NCBI GenBank assembly: GCA_902512305.1
Contig: CABXIU010000013.1
Coordinates: 1 to 33,983 of the forward strand
DNA from: an uncultured Gammaproteobacteria bacterium
Lineage (GTDB): Bacteria > Pseudomonadota > Gammaproteobacteria > PS1 > Pseudothioglobaceae
DNA: 33,983 nt
Direction of reading: 5' to 3'
This document shows positions 1 to 10,106 of this stretch, in pieces. Position numbers and translations under genes: made by a program. Numbering within the stretch: the stretch's first letter is position 1; each line of letters opens with the position of its first letter. The notes under the pieces were generated by a model that did no database searches, was not told the DNA's origin, and worked only from the letters and a program-made list of their open reading frames with translations.

Positions 1-1
1 A

Positions 2-370
2 TCAAGCAATCAAAAAGAACAACGTTTTGGTGTTGTGTACCATCTTCTTTCTGTTTCGAATAATCAGAGGTTAAGAGTAAAGGCGCTTCTGTCTTCTGAG
101 AGTTTAATGATTCAATCTGTTACCAAGATTTGGAATTGCGCTGACTGGTTTGAAAGAGAGGCATTTGACTTATTTGGAATTTTATTTGAAAACCATAATG
201 ATCTGAGAAGGATATTGACCGATTATGGTTTTGTTGGATACCCTTTAAGAAAAGATTTCCCATTGATTGGTGAAGTTGAAATGAGATACGACGAGAAATT
301 GCAAAGAGTAGTCTATGAACCGGTCAGTATTGAACCTAACGTTAATGTCCCAAGAGTGATAAGGAAATAA
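2..370 (+). CDS. nuoC: NADH-quinone oxidoreductase subunit C (5'-truncated by window edge)
   Basis: This is the C-terminal part of the 30-kDa subunit of respiratory complex I, which sits in the peripheral arm beside NuoD. The frame is open from base 2, so the GTG at 35 is internal and the true start is upstream. The visible residues carry the NuoC signature: [10 protein letters not shown], then ERE-x-[21 protein letters not shown] and GEVEMRYDE, ending in YEPV. The stop lies 3 bp before nuoD. NuoC and NuoD are separate proteins here, unlike the fused NuoCD of Escherichia coli. Confidence 0.95.
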   Translation, partial: SSNQKEQRFGVVYHLLSVSNNQRLRVKALLSSESLMIQSVTKIWNCADWFEREAFDLFGILFENHNDLRRILTDYGFVGYPLRKDFPLIGEVEMRYDEKLQRVVYEPVSIEPNVNVPRVIRK

Positions 371-373
371 AGT

Positions 374-1627
374 ATGTCTGAGATGAAAAACTACACTCTT
401 AACTTTGGGCCTCAGCACCCAGCTGCCCACGGGGTTTTAAGACTTATTCTTGAGCTAGATGGTGAGGTTGTAGAAAGGGCAGATCCCCACATTGGACTTT
501 TGCATAGAGGTACAGAAAAATTAGCTGAGTCCAAGCCATACAACCAATCAATTGGATATATGGATCGTCTTGATTACGTTTCAATGATGTGTAATGAACA
601 TGCATATGTTATGAGCATTGAAAAAATGCTAGGAATAAAAGTACCCGAGCGCGCTGAATATATTAGGGTAATGTTTGATGAGATTACTCGAATAATGAAT
701 CATTTGATGTGGATTGGGACACATGCTTTAGATGTTGGAGCTATGAGTGTATTTTTGTATGCCTTCCGTGAGCGTGAAAACCTAATTGATTGTTATGAAG
801 CTGTCAGTGGTTCTAGAATGCATGCCACTTATTATAGACCTGGCGGTGTGTATAGAGACTTGCCAAATAAGATGCCACAATATCTTGAATCTAAATTAAG
901 ATCCAAGGAGAAACTTGAGGAAATTAACCATAATCGACAAGGCTCTCTTCTTGATTTTATTGAAGATTTTGCAAATAAATTCCCTGAAAGTATTCAGCAA
1001 TATTCTGACCTACTAACTGACAATAGGATTTGGAAACAAAGACTCGTTAATATTGCGGTTGTTTCTCCAGAAAGAGCTATGCAGCTTGGCTTCACCGGAG
1101 CAATGTTGAGAGGCTCAGGAGTTGAGTGGGATATCCGTAAGAATGAACCCTATTCCGTTTATGACCAATTAGATTTTGAGATACCAGTCGGAGTTACTGG
1201 TGATTGCTATGATCGATATTTGGTTCGAATGGAGGAGATGCGTCAATCAACTCGCATAGTTAATCAATGTGTCGCATGGCTTAAAGCTAATCCTGGGTCT
1301 GTAATGTCTGATGATCACAAAGTTACGCCACCTAATCGTGAAGACATGAAAAGCGATATGGAGTCACTCATTCACCACTTCAAATTATTTACTGAAGGTT
1401 ATTGTTTACCTGAGGGTGAGTCTTATACAGCTGTAGAAGCGCCAAAAGGTGAGTTTGGTGTTTATCTTGTTTCTGATGGTGCCAATAAGCCATACAGAGT
1501 AAAGATCAGGGCACCTGGATTTTCTCATCTCGCAGCAATGGATGAAATGTCAAAGGGACATATGCTATCTGATGTTGTAACCATAATTGGCTCTCAAGAT
1601 ATTGTTTTTGGTGAGGTTGATAGATGA
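374..1627 (+). CDS. nuoD: NADH-quinone oxidoreductase subunit D (49-kDa)
   Basis: This 417-residue subunit forms much of the quinone-reduction chamber of complex I. The N-terminus has the diagnostic [15 protein letters not shown], and His19 and Tyr68 match in spacing the two quinone-headgroup residues known in this family (His38 and Tyr87 in the Thermus subunit). [16 protein letters not shown] and the C-terminal [16 protein letters not shown] are also typical. Length and termini are normal. Its stop overlaps the nuoE start as ATGA, which indicates translational coupling. Confidence 0.97.
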   Translation: MSEMKNYTLNFGPQHPAAHGVLRLILELDGEVVERADPHIGLLHRGTEKLAESKPYNQSIGYMDRLDYVSMMCNEHAYVMSIEKMLGIKVPERAEYIRVMFDEITRIMNHLMWIGTHALDVGAMSVFLYAFRERENLIDCYEAVSGSRMHATYYRPGGVYRDLPNKMPQYLESKLRSKEKLEEINHNRQGSLLDFIEDFANKFPESIQQYSDLLTDNRIWKQRLVNIAVVSPERAMQLGFTGAMLRGSGVEWDIRKNEPYSVYDQLDFEIPVGVTGDCYDRYLVRMEEMRQSTRIVNQCVAWLKANPGSVMSDDHKVTPPNREDMKSDMESLIHHFKLFTEGYCLPEGESYTAVEAPKGEFGVYLVSDGANKPYRVKIRAPGFSHLAAMDEMSKGHMLSDVVTIIGSQDIVFGEVDR

Positions 1628-2097
1628 TTTCTAATGAAGCAAAAAAAGAAATAGACATCTGGGTCTCTAAATACCCTAAAGGCCGTGAAAGCTCTGCAGT
1701 CATGCAGGCATTAACTATTGTCCAAAAGGAAAATAGCGGAATTTTAAATTCTGATCTCATATATGCAGTTGCCGATTATTTGAAGATGCCAGCAATCAGT
1801 GTTCAGGAAGTTGCAACATTTTATGAAAACTATAATCATAAGCCTGTTGGAAAGCATGTCGTGCGTTTCTGTCACAACATTTCTTGCATGCTTAATGGTT
1901 CTGATGATTTAATCTCATACTTAGAAAATAAGCTGGAAGTTAAAACTGGAGAGGTCACTAAAGATGGATTAGTCAGTGTCAGAAAAGTTGAATGTTTAGG
2001 TGCCTGTGTAGGAGGCCCTATGTGTCAGATTGGCGATCAGTATTACGAGAACTTAACGACTGATAAATTAGATAAGATTTTGGAAGAATTAAAATGA
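1624..2097 (+). CDS. nuoE: NADH-quinone oxidoreductase subunit E (24-kDa)
   Basis: This 157-residue protein has the thioredoxin-like [2Fe-2S] fold that carries cluster N1a beside NuoF. The four ligands are visible as Cys83-x4-Cys88 (CHNISC) and Cys124-x3-Cys128 (CLGAC). An N-terminal helical region with [11 protein letters not shown] precedes the cluster domain, as in the family. It overlaps nuoD upstream and nuoF downstream by 4 bp each, both through ATGA. Confidence 0.96.
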   Translation: MISNEAKKEIDIWVSKYPKGRESSAVMQALTIVQKENSGILNSDLIYAVADYLKMPAISVQEVATFYENYNHKPVGKHVVRFCHNISCMLNGSDDLISYLENKLEVKTGEVTKDGLVSVRKVECLGACVGGPMCQIGDQYYENLTTDKLDKILEELK

Positions 2098-3395
2098 ATG
2101 AAGTTTGTTTTAAGAACCTAGGCAAAGAAAATCCAGCAAGTTTTACAACCTATGAGGCGAATGGTGGTTATCAAGTTTGGCGAAAAATTCTTAAAGGGGA
2201 ACTAACGCCCGATGAAATCATTGTAGAATTAAAGACCTCTGGATTAAGAGGTCGCGGTGGCGCTGGTTTTCCAACTGGTTTGAAGTGGAGTTTTATGCCT
2301 CGCAATCAGGAAGTACAGAAATACGTAGTTTGCAATTCAGATGAAGGGGAGCCTGGCACATGTCATGACCGTGATATTCTTAGATACAATCCCCACTCAG
2401 TCATTGAAGGAATGGCAATAGCTGGCTTTGTAATGAATGCAACAGTTGGATATAACTACATTCGCGGTGAATTTATGGAGCCTTATTATCGTTTTGAGGA
2501 GGCTTTGAAAGATGCATATAAAGCTGGCTTGCTTGGAAAAACTCTTCAGGGAAGCCCTATTTCATTTGATTTATACACGCATCTCGGAGCTGGAGCATAT
2601 ATCTGTGGTGAGGAGACAGCGCTGCTTGAATCTCTAGAAGGCAAAAAAGGCCAACCCAGATTTAAGCCGCCTTTCCCAGCTAATGTTGGATTATTTGGTA
2701 AGCCAACGACAATCAATAATACTGAGACCTTTGCTTCGGTTCCTGAAATCCTCTCAAGAGGCGGTCAATGGTTTGCTGATTTAGGTGTCGAGAATTCTGG
2801 TGGAACAAAATGTTTTTCAGTGACGGGCAGTGTCAAACATCCTGCAAATTTTGAAGTTCCTATGGGTACGCCCTTTTCTAAGTTGCTAGAATTAGCTGGA
2901 GGTTTGAAAGAAGGACGGACACTTAAAGCAGTTATACCTGGGGGTTCATCCACACCGGTTCTTACAGCAGAGACCGCAATGAATATGACTATGGACTATG
3001 ACAGCATAGCAAATGCAGGATCAATGCTAGGTGCGGGCTCAGTTATTGTTATGGATGATACAACTTGCATGGTTAAAACTCTAGCGCGTCTTGCACACTT
3101 TTATTATGACGAGTCATGTGGCCAGTGTACTCCTTGCAGAGAGGGTACGGGGTGGCTATACAGAATGCTTCAAAGAATTCTTGATGGAAATGGAAAAAAA
3201 GAAGACTTAGATCTACTCTTGTCTGTCAGTGAGAAAATTGAAGGAAATACAATCTGCGCTCTTGGCGATGCTGCAGCAGCTCCTGTTGTGAGCTTCATTA
3301 ATAATTTTAGAGACGAGTTTGAATACTATATTAAGAACGGTAAAAGCATTATAGAAGGGGAACATAATTTGATTGAGGAAGCGACAAGTGTCTGA
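2094..3395 (+). CDS. nuoF: NADH-quinone oxidoreductase subunit F (51-kDa)
   Basis: This is the NADH-oxidising subunit that binds FMN and cluster N3. Of 433 residues, the glycine-rich [13 protein letters not shown] (50-62) and [15 protein letters not shown] (80-94) form the nucleotide and flavin sites, followed by [19 protein letters not shown]. The [4Fe-4S] ligands are Cys342, Cys345 and Cys348 in [12 protein letters not shown], plus Cys388. Length is typical. Its last 8 bp overlap the GTG start of nuoG. Confidence 0.97.
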   Translation: MNEVCFKNLGKENPASFTTYEANGGYQVWRKILKGELTPDEIIVELKTSGLRGRGGAGFPTGLKWSFMPRNQEVQKYVVCNSDEGEPGTCHDRDILRYNPHSVIEGMAIAGFVMNATVGYNYIRGEFMEPYYRFEEALKDAYKAGLLGKTLQGSPISFDLYTHLGAGAYICGEETALLESLEGKKGQPRFKPPFPANVGLFGKPTTINNTETFASVPEILSRGGQWFADLGVENSGGTKCFSVTGSVKHPANFEVPMGTPFSKLLELAGGLKEGRTLKAVIPGGSSTPVLTAETAMNMTMDYDSIANAGSMLGAGSVIVMDDTTCMVKTLARLAHFYYDESCGQCTPCREGTGWLYRMLQRILDGNGKKEDLDLLLSVSEKIEGNTICALGDAAAAPVVSFINNFRDEFEYYIKNGKSIIEGEHNLIEEATSV

Positions 3396-5634
3396 AATTG
3401 AAATTGAAATTGATGGTAACCTAGTCAAAGCCAAACAGGGTGACTCCATTATCAAGATTGCTGATAGAGAAGGTATAGAAGTGCCTCGTTTTTGCTATCA
3501 CAAAAAACTATCTGTTGCTGCAAACTGCAGAATGTGTTTGGTTGATGTTGAAGGTGCCCCTAAAGCACAACCAGCTTGCTCCACTCCTGTTGCAAACGGT
3601 ATGAAGGTTCATACAAAAAATGATAAGGCTAAGTTTGCACAAAAAGCTGTTATGGAATTTTTACTCATTAATCATCCTCTTGATTGTCCAATTTGTGATC
3701 AAGGTGGAGAGTGTGAGCTCCAAGATGTTGCGATGGAATATGGCTCAGATGTTTCAAAATTTAATGAAGGCAAGAGAATAGTTCCTGATAAAGGTATTGG
3801 TGCGCTCATTCAAACCGATATGACCAGGTGTATTCACTGTACCCGATGTGTTAGATTTGGGGCAGAAGTTGCAGGTATTGTAGAGATGGGCGGCACTGGA
3901 AGAGGTGAAGGTGTAAAAATCGAGCCTTTCTTAACAGAAGGAATTCAGTCAGAGTTGTCAGGAAATATGATAGATGTTTGTCCTGTAGGTGCTCTGACAT
4001 CAAAACCATTCAGGTACGAAGCGAGAACTTGGCAAATGAATGCAGTTCCCAGCGTTGCGCGACATGACTTAGTTGGATCAAATATCATTACTCAGAGTTA
4101 TAGAGGTAAAGTTAAGAGAGTCGTTGCTAGAGATAATGATTCTATAAACGAAACTTGGATATCTGACCGCGACCGTTTTTCTTATGAAGGCTTAAGCCAT
4201 GAAAGTCGTGCGCTAAAACCTAAAGTCAAAATCGATGGTGAGTGGCAAGAAGTTGAGTGGCAAGAAGCCCTTGATTTTACAATTGACGGAATAAAAAATA
4301 ATGCTAAGAATCCAGAGCAGCTTGGGGTTTTAGCATCAAAATATTCTTCATTGGAAGAGTACTTCCTGATGCAAAAATTAGCACGCAGTTTTGGTTCAGA
4401 CAATATAGACTTTCGAATAGATCAATCTGATTTGAGTGACGGGGGTTCATTGGAATCATCTATAACCTTGTCAGAAATTGAATCAATTGATCACGCTTTA
4501 ATTGTTGGTTCGTATACTCGATTAGAGCAGCCAATGATAAACCATCGGATCAGAAAAGCTGTTCTTAATGGTGCTTCAGTTAATACAATTAATAGCAAAC
4601 AGTTTGATTTTAATTTCAACACAGAATTGGATTTATTGTCTGCCCCACAAAAAATATTGTCAACTCTTCATGCTATTCTTAAGTCACTACATTTAAAGAT
4701 AGGGACTGATGTTCCAAAATATTTATCTAAAGTCATCCCAGATGATGTGCACAATAAAATTGCGGATGATTTAATTGCATCAAAAAACGGAGTCATTGTT
4801 TTAGGAGAACATTTAAACAGTAATCCTAGTTCATCTGCAATCACAAACCTTATTTTTCAAATAGCACAGATTACTGATTTAAAAATTGCAAATTTAATGC
4901 TATCAGGAAACTCTCACGCAGCAGAAAGAGTTGGTTTTATGCCTACCAAAAATGGTATGAATGCAATTTCTATGTTCAATGAAAATACCAGGGTATTTAT
5001 GTTGATGGATGTAGATTGCGACTATGACTTTATTAACTTACAGTCAGCTGCAGATTGTTTCAATAATGAAGATGTTTTTGTTGTTTCAATGAGCAGTTTT
5101 GAAAATGAATCGTTACATACTAATGCAAACGTTATTCTGCCAATGGCTTCTTACTATGAAGCCTCAGGCACTCACATCAATTTTGATGGTTTGGTGCAAT
5201 CATTTAGTGCTTCAGTCAAGAGTCCAGGCGACTCTAAACCTGGCTGGAAGATTATCAAAGTTTTAGCAGATTTATTAGAGCTGGAGGGTTTTGATTATAT
5301 TAACTCTACTCAAGTTAAAGATGAGGCACTTCAATCTTCTAAACTGAAATCTAGTTTTGATGATGTTAATGCTGAGATTGATGATTCACAAATTACCACT
5401 CACTGGCAATACGCTCCTTATGCAACTGATAGTGTTAGTAGAAGAGCAAAAGCACTTCAGGAATCCAATATTGGGATGATTAATAGTGCGTTTGTATCAA
5501 AATCGACTGCCAAGAGACTTGATATAAATGGCGATGATCTTTATTTGGGTGTACCAGTTTCCATTACCGATGCAGTTGCCGAAGATTATGTTTTTGTTCA
5601 TACTAATCAGGCCAGAAGGGTCGAGGGGGGCTAG
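3388..5634 (+). CDS. nuoG: NADH-quinone oxidoreductase subunit G (75-kDa)
   Basis: I start this at GTG 3388 (748 residues), inside the nuoF stop region, because GAGG at 3375-3378 is a well-placed ribosome binding site; a TTG at 3373 would add five residues. N-terminal ligands for three clusters are present: Cys36/47/50/64 for [2Fe-2S], His96/Cys100/Cys103/Cys109 for a [4Fe-4S], and Cys148/151/154/198 for another. The rest is a degenerate molybdopterin-oxidoreductase fold. After the third cluster the chain reads [13 protein letters not shown], with no CxxCxxxC, so the extra N7 cluster of E. coli NuoG is absent, as in alphaproteobacterial and mitochondrial homologues. Confidence 0.95.
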   Translation: MSEIEIEIDGNLVKAKQGDSIIKIADREGIEVPRFCYHKKLSVAANCRMCLVDVEGAPKAQPACSTPVANGMKVHTKNDKAKFAQKAVMEFLLINHPLDCPICDQGGECELQDVAMEYGSDVSKFNEGKRIVPDKGIGALIQTDMTRCIHCTRCVRFGAEVAGIVEMGGTGRGEGVKIEPFLTEGIQSELSGNMIDVCPVGALTSKPFRYEARTWQMNAVPSVARHDLVGSNIITQSYRGKVKRVVARDNDSINETWISDRDRFSYEGLSHESRALKPKVKIDGEWQEVEWQEALDFTIDGIKNNAKNPEQLGVLASKYSSLEEYFLMQKLARSFGSDNIDFRIDQSDLSDGGSLESSITLSEIESIDHALIVGSYTRLEQPMINHRIRKAVLNGASVNTINSKQFDFNFNTELDLLSAPQKILSTLHAILKSLHLKIGTDVPKYLSKVIPDDVHNKIADDLIASKNGVIVLGEHLNSNPSSSAITNLIFQIAQITDLKIANLMLSGNSHAAERVGFMPTKNGMNAISMFNENTRVFMLMDVDCDYDFINLQSAADCFNNEDVFVVSMSSFENESLHTNANVILPMASYYEASGTHINFDGLVQSFSASVKSPGDSKPGWKIIKVLADLLELEGFDYINSTQVKDEALQSSKLKSSFDDVNAEIDDSQITTHWQYAPYATDSVSRRAKALQESNIGMINSAFVSKSTAKRLDINGDDLYLGVPVSITDAVAEDYVFVHTNQARRVEGG

Positions 5635-5637
5635 ATT

Positions 5638-6705
5638 ATGTGGCAATCATTCGTAGACCTTACACACCAATTGATTCCATGGTTTGACGGAGGTCTGGCT
5701 GATATATTGATTATTGTAATTAAAGGATTAGCCCTCATTTTTCCTTTAATCATTATGATGGCCTATATGACCTATGCTGAAAGAAAGGTGATTGGTTTTA
5801 TGCAACTTAGAATTGGGCCTAACCGAGTAGGTCCATTTGGCCTTCTTCAGCCTTTTGCCGATGTTTTTAAAATGTTATTTAAAGAAGTAATTTTCCCATC
5901 GAAGTCGAATATTTATCTATTTTTATTAGCCCCTATTTTAGCATTTGTACCTGCTGTTGCGGTGTGGGCAGTTGTTCCTCTTGGTGAGGATTTTTACATA
6001 GCCAACATTGATGTGAGTCTTCTCTACGTTATGGCAATTGGTTCAGTCGGCGTCTATGGCATTGTTCTTGCCGGATGGGCGTCTAACTCTAAGTACCCAC
6101 TTCTAGGTGCGCTTAGAAGCACAGCTTTACTCATTTCTTATGAATTAGTGATTGGATTTGTTCTTGTAACTGTAGTCATGATTGCCAGTTCAGTAAACCT
6201 TAATACGGTCGTTGAAAGTCAATCAGGGGGAATATTAAACTGGTATTGGATTCCATTATTTCCTATGATGATAGTGTTCTGGATTGGCGCTTTAGTTGAA
6301 ACCAATAGAGCGCCTTTTGATGTTGTCGAGGGTGAGTCTGAGATTGTTGGAGGTACTCATGTTGAGTACTCTGGTATGCCTTTTGCGCTATTTTTTATGG
6401 CTGAATACTTCAATATGATCTTCATGGCATTGCTTGCTGTTCTAATGTTTTTTGGAGGTTGGCATTCTCCATTTGAAGGTATTCCATTTCTTGAAGGTTT
6501 GTTTGAATTTGTTCCAGATTTAATTTGGTTGCTATTCAAAATGAGTTTCTTTTTGTTTTTGTATTTTTGGATACGTGCTTCGTTTCCGAGATTCAGATAT
6601 GATCAAATTATGAGACTATGCTGGAAAGTATTCTTGCCCTTTACTATCGTTTGGATTTTTGTAGTTGCGTTGATGACACAATTAGGCATAGGTCCTTGGT
6701 TTTAA
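5638..6705 (+). CDS. nuoH: NADH-quinone oxidoreductase subunit H
   Basis: This 355-residue membrane subunit links the peripheral arm to the proton-pumping arm and lines the quinone channel. It has the conserved loop TYAERKVIGFMQLRIGPNRVG (split across residues near 42-62), FGLLQPFADVFKM, and ETNRAPFDVVEGESEIVGG with VEYSGMPFALFFMAEY. About eight hydrophobic segments are visible, as expected. A strong GAGGGG lies just upstream, inside the end of nuoG. Confidence 0.97.
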   Translation: MWQSFVDLTHQLIPWFDGGLADILIIVIKGLALIFPLIIMMAYMTYAERKVIGFMQLRIGPNRVGPFGLLQPFADVFKMLFKEVIFPSKSNIYLFLLAPILAFVPAVAVWAVVPLGEDFYIANIDVSLLYVMAIGSVGVYGIVLAGWASNSKYPLLGALRSTALLISYELVIGFVLVTVVMIASSVNLNTVVESQSGGILNWYWIPLFPMMIVFWIGALVETNRAPFDVVEGESEIVGGTHVEYSGMPFALFFMAEYFNMIFMALLAVLMFFGGWHSPFEGIPFLEGLFEFVPDLIWLLFKMSFFLFLYFWIRASFPRFRYDQIMRLCWKVFLPFTIVWIFVVALMTQLGIGPWF

Positions 6706-6717
6706 GGAGATAGAGCT

Positions 6718-7209
6718 ATGATGAAAAAAGTAAAAAAATTAGTGAACGACTTTAGTCTTGGTGAGCTTAGAACAGGCCTTAAGGTAACTAGTAAGGAGTT
6801 TGTTAATAAGAAAATCACAGTTCAATTTCCTGAAGAGAGGACGCCAATTTCACCAAGGTTTAGAGGTCTTCATGCGCTGCGCCGTTACCCAAATGGTGAA
6901 GAGAGATGCATAGCTTGCAAACTTTGTGAAGCGGTTTGTCCAGCAAATGCAATAACAATTGATTCAGAGATGAGAGAGGATGGAACTCGAAGAACAACAC
7001 AATATGATATAGATTTGTTTAAGTGTATTTTTTGTGGTTTCTGTGAAGAAGCTTGTCCTGTTGATGCAATCGTGGAGACTCATATTTTTGATTATGCTTT
7101 TGAATCAAGAGAGGGAAGCGTTATTGACAAAAAAGGCTTATTAGAGATTGGGGATAAAAACGAAAGTGCAATCAATAAGGCAAGAGAAGAAGATTCAAAG
7201 TATAGGTAA
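6718..7209 (+). CDS. nuoI: NADH-quinone oxidoreductase subunit I (2x[4Fe-4S])
   Basis: This 163-residue ferredoxin-like subunit carries clusters N6a and N6b between NuoG and NuoB. The two motifs are Cys64-x2-Cys67-x2-Cys70-x3-Cys74-Pro and Cys103-x2-Cys106-x2-Cys109-x3-Cys113-Pro. The N-terminus is basic and amphipathic. AAGGAG lies 8-13 bp upstream, and the gene opens with two ATG codons (6718 and 6721), either of which is acceptable. Confidence 0.97.
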   Translation: MMKKVKKLVNDFSLGELRTGLKVTSKEFVNKKITVQFPEERTPISPRFRGLHALRRYPNGEERCIACKLCEAVCPANAITIDSEMREDGTRRTTQYDIDLFKCIFCGFCEEACPVDAIVETHIFDYAFESREGSVIDKKGLLEIGDKNESAINKAREEDSKYR

Positions 7210-7217
7210 AGGAAGTT

Positions 7218-7832
7218 ATGGAATTTACATCAATTTTATTTTATGTGTTTTCACTCTTTTTTGTTGGCAGCTCCTTTGTGATGATTGTTTCGAGGAATAC
7301 TGCTAAAGCGGCGCTTTGGCTTATCTTGACTTTTTTTAGTGCAGCAAGTCTCTGGCTTCTTCTTGAGGCGGAGTTCTTAGCCATTACACTCATATTAATT
7401 TATGTTGGTGCTGTGATGGTTTTATTTATGTTTGTTATCAAGATGCTTGATACTGATCAATCTACTCTTAGAGCCCAGTTTACTCGCTATCTTCCATTAG
7501 GTATTTTTGTGTCTTTGATTGTGATTGTGCAAATGACTTTGGTTTTAAATGCTGGTCCATTTGACCTTGACACAGTTGGTTTACCAGAACAACATGGAGC
7601 TTCCTACAGCAATATTACTGCAATTGCTCAGCAACTATATACCGTCTACGTTTATCCATTTGAGTTGGCAGCGATTCTATTATTAATTGCTATTATTGCA
7701 GCAATTACTTTGGTTCATAGAACTCAAGTGAAGAGTAAAAAACAGAATATTTCTGAGCAAATTAATGTGCAGGCAAAAGATAGGATGAGGTTTGCTTCAA
7801 TCAAGAAAAATTCAACGAAGGAGTCAAAATGA
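7218..7832 (+). CDS. nuoJ: NADH-quinone oxidoreductase subunit J
   Basis: This 204-residue membrane subunit has about five hydrophobic segments. The family motif around the pi-bulge helix, [17 protein letters not shown], is intact. The C-terminal 35 residues are a basic, polar tail (KSKKQNI onward) that probably lies in the cytoplasm. AGGAAG gives the start, and the stop overlaps nuoK by ATGA. Confidence 0.95.
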   Translation: MEFTSILFYVFSLFFVGSSFVMIVSRNTAKAALWLILTFFSAASLWLLLEAEFLAITLILIYVGAVMVLFMFVIKMLDTDQSTLRAQFTRYLPLGIFVSLIVIVQMTLVLNAGPFDLDTVGLPEQHGASYSNITAIAQQLYTVYVYPFELAAILLLIAIIAAITLVHRTQVKSKKQNISEQINVQAKDRMRFASIKKNSTKESK

Positions 7833-8134
7833 TAGCACTATCAGATTATTTGATTCTTAGTTCCATAGTTTTTTGTATTGGGCTTGCAGGTATTTTTATT
7901 AATCGAACAAACATCATTATGATTTTGATGTGTGTTGAGTTAATTTTGGCAGCTGTTAATACCAACTTTATTGCTTTCTCTTACTATGGATCTGACCTAT
8001 CTGGACAAATTTTTGTATTCTTTATTTTGACTGTAGCTGCTGCTGAGGTAGCCATTGGTCTTGCGATTTTGACTTTGATGTATAGAAATCGAGGTTCAAT
8101 TGATATCGACGTAACTAACACTTTGAAGGGATAG
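7829..8134 (+). CDS. nuoK: NADH-quinone oxidoreductase subunit K
   Basis: This small (101-residue) three-helix antiporter-related subunit has both conserved membrane glutamates, in [10 protein letters not shown] and [13 protein letters not shown], which belong to the proton pathway in this family. Length is standard. The stop codon shares a base with a possible GTG start of nuoL. Confidence 0.96.
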   Translation: MIALSDYLILSSIVFCIGLAGIFINRTNIIMILMCVELILAAVNTNFIAFSYYGSDLSGQIFVFFILTVAAAEVAIGLAILTLMYRNRGSIDIDVTNTLKG

Positions 8135-8136
8135 TG

Positions 8137-10098
8137 ATGCTAAATATTTACCTAACCATTGTTCTTGCTCCTCTAATTGGCTCAATAGTCGTTGGACTTG
8201 CAGGGAATAGACTAGGCAGAAAGCTTTCACATTCCATAACAATTTTAGGCGTTGCTATTTCTACCATCTTGTCGCTGTATGTCTTTAATTACCATGTATT
8301 GAATAATGGAGATATCTTTAACCAAAATATCTATACATGGATGCAAATTGGCGGACTCAATATTAGTGTAGGGTTCTTGGTAGATAAGTTAACGTCAGTT
8401 ATGCTTGTTGTTGTCTCATTTGTCTCTCTAATGGTGCACATCTACACCATAGGCTATATGCATGATGACAAGGGATATACTAAGTTTTTTAGTTATATTT
8501 CTTTATTTACATTTGCCATGTTTACTCTTGTAATCTCAAATAACTTTATGCAGTTGTTTTTTGGGTGGGAAGCTGTTGGACTAGTGTCTTATTTATTGAT
8601 TGGTTTTTGGCATCACAAAGAGTCAGCCATTGAGGCAAATTTAAAAGCTTTCCTAGTAAACCGGGTGGGAGACTTTGGATTCCTTTTAGGTATTGCATTT
8701 GTTTTGATGTTTTTTGGTACGCTTGACTATGTTGAAACGTTTAGTCAAACAGATCTAATTATTGGACAAACATTGTTTGGTGGTTTTTCCGCCACAACCA
8801 TTGTTTGTCTTCTCTTGTTTGTTGGGGCAATGGGTAAGTCAGCTCAAGTGCCTTTACATGTCTGGCTTCCAGGATCCATGGAGGGACCAACTCCAATATC
8901 AGCTCTAATTCATGCTGCAACAATGGTTACAGCAGGCATATTTATGGTGTCACGGATGTCACCATTGTTTGAGTTAAGTGATGTTGCACTAACTGTTGTA
9001 ATGGTTATTGGTGCTGTGACAGCATTATTCATGGGGCTTTTAGGTGTCGTTCAAAATGATATTAAAAGAGTGGTAGCATACTCAACTCTTTCACAGCTCG
9101 GTTATATGACAGTTGCACTTGGGGTGAGTGCTTACTCTGTTGCAATATTTCATCTCATGACACATGCATTTTTCAAGGCCTTGCTTTTTTTAGCTGCTGG
9201 ATCAGTGATTGTCGCCCTTCATCATGAGCAAGATATTCGAAAAATGGGTGGACTTAGAAAGAAAATGCCTATCACTTATATCACTTCACTTCTAGGGACA
9301 TTGGCTTTAATTGGCTTTCCTGGTTTTGCTGGCTTTTATTCAAAAGATATGATTATTGAGGCAGTTCATTATTCTGATTTGCCATTTGCTGGATGGGCTT
9401 ACTTTGCTGTTTTGATTGGCGTTTTTATCACGGCTTTTTATAGTTTGCGACTTCTGTTTTTGGTCTTTCATGGCGAATCTAGATTGGATAGTCATACAGA
9501 AGAGCAGCTTCATGAGACAGGCCTATCGATTACGGTTCCACTTGTCCTTCTAGCTATTCCTTCAGTGATCATTGGGTACTTCACTATAGAGCCAATGCTG
9601 TTTGGTGGCTGGCTTGATAATGCTATTGCTATTGACTCTTCACATCATGCTCTTGCAGAACTCAAGGATCATTTTTATTCTGCTTTTGCACTCCTCACTC
9701 ATTCAGTTGCCACTCCACCTTTCTGGATGATGGTTGGCGGAGCAGTTTCGGCATGGGTATTTTGTCTTTATCGAACGGATTGGGCGGATCAGATTCAATC
9801 AAGGTTCAAAAGAACCAATTATGTGCTCAACTCACTTTATGGTTTTGATAGATTAAACGATATTGTCTTTGTCAAAGGCTCTGTAAAGCTTGGAAACCTT
9901 CTCTGGAAGATTTCAGATATGGCTCTTATTGACAAGCTTATTGTAAATGGAAGTGCAAAATTTGCGCGCTATTTAGGTTTAGTAATTAAGCCAGTTCAAA
10001 CTGGCTATGTTTACCATTATGCATTCTTTATGATTGTAAGTCTGATGCTTATATTAGTCTGGGTATTAATTGCTTCAAATTATTCATTTTTTAGTTAG
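8137..10098 (+). CDS. nuoL: NADH-quinone oxidoreductase subunit L
   Basis: This is the distal proton-pumping, Mrp-antiporter-like subunit (653 residues). I prefer ATG 8137 to GTG 8134 because AAGGGA at 8126-8131 is better spaced from it. The antiporter core is intact: FFGWEAVGLVSYLLIG contains the key glutamate, and GAMGKSAQVPLHVWLPGSME contains the key lysine, followed by PTPISALIHAATMVTAGI. A later lysine appears in FHLMTHAFFKALLFL. The C-terminus has the extra hydrophobic segments of the long lateral helix. Confidence 0.96.
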   Translation: MLNIYLTIVLAPLIGSIVVGLAGNRLGRKLSHSITILGVAISTILSLYVFNYHVLNNGDIFNQNIYTWMQIGGLNISVGFLVDKLTSVMLVVVSFVSLMVHIYTIGYMHDDKGYTKFFSYISLFTFAMFTLVISNNFMQLFFGWEAVGLVSYLLIGFWHHKESAIEANLKAFLVNRVGDFGFLLGIAFVLMFFGTLDYVETFSQTDLIIGQTLFGGFSATTIVCLLLFVGAMGKSAQVPLHVWLPGSMEGPTPISALIHAATMVTAGIFMVSRMSPLFELSDVALTVVMVIGAVTALFMGLLGVVQNDIKRVVAYSTLSQLGYMTVALGVSAYSVAIFHLMTHAFFKALLFLAAGSVIVALHHEQDIRKMGGLRKKMPITYITSLLGTLALIGFPGFAGFYSKDMIIEAVHYSDLPFAGWAYFAVLIGVFITAFYSLRLLFLVFHGESRLDSHTEEQLHETGLSITVPLVLLAIPSVIIGYFTIEPMLFGGWLDNAIAIDSSHHALAELKDHFYSAFALLTHSVATPPFWMMVGGAVSAWVFCLYRTDWADQIQSRFKRTNYVLNSLYGFDRLNDIVFVKGSVKLGNLLWKISDMALIDKLIVNGSAKFARYLGLVIKPVQTGYVYHYAFFMIVSLMLILVWVLIASNYSFFS

Positions 10099-10106
10099 GT
10101 AGAGTT

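Noticed and set aside
3394-3411. Three tandem GAAATT units at the start of nuoG
   Set aside because: They encode a beta strand (EIEIEI) normal for the N-terminal ferredoxin domain, and a 6-bp unit cannot shift the frame; no sign of phase variation.
3388-5634. Loss of the N7 cluster in NuoG as a novelty
   Set aside because: Absence of N7 ligands is well known in alphaproteobacterial and mitochondrial complex I, so it is only noted in the gene entry.
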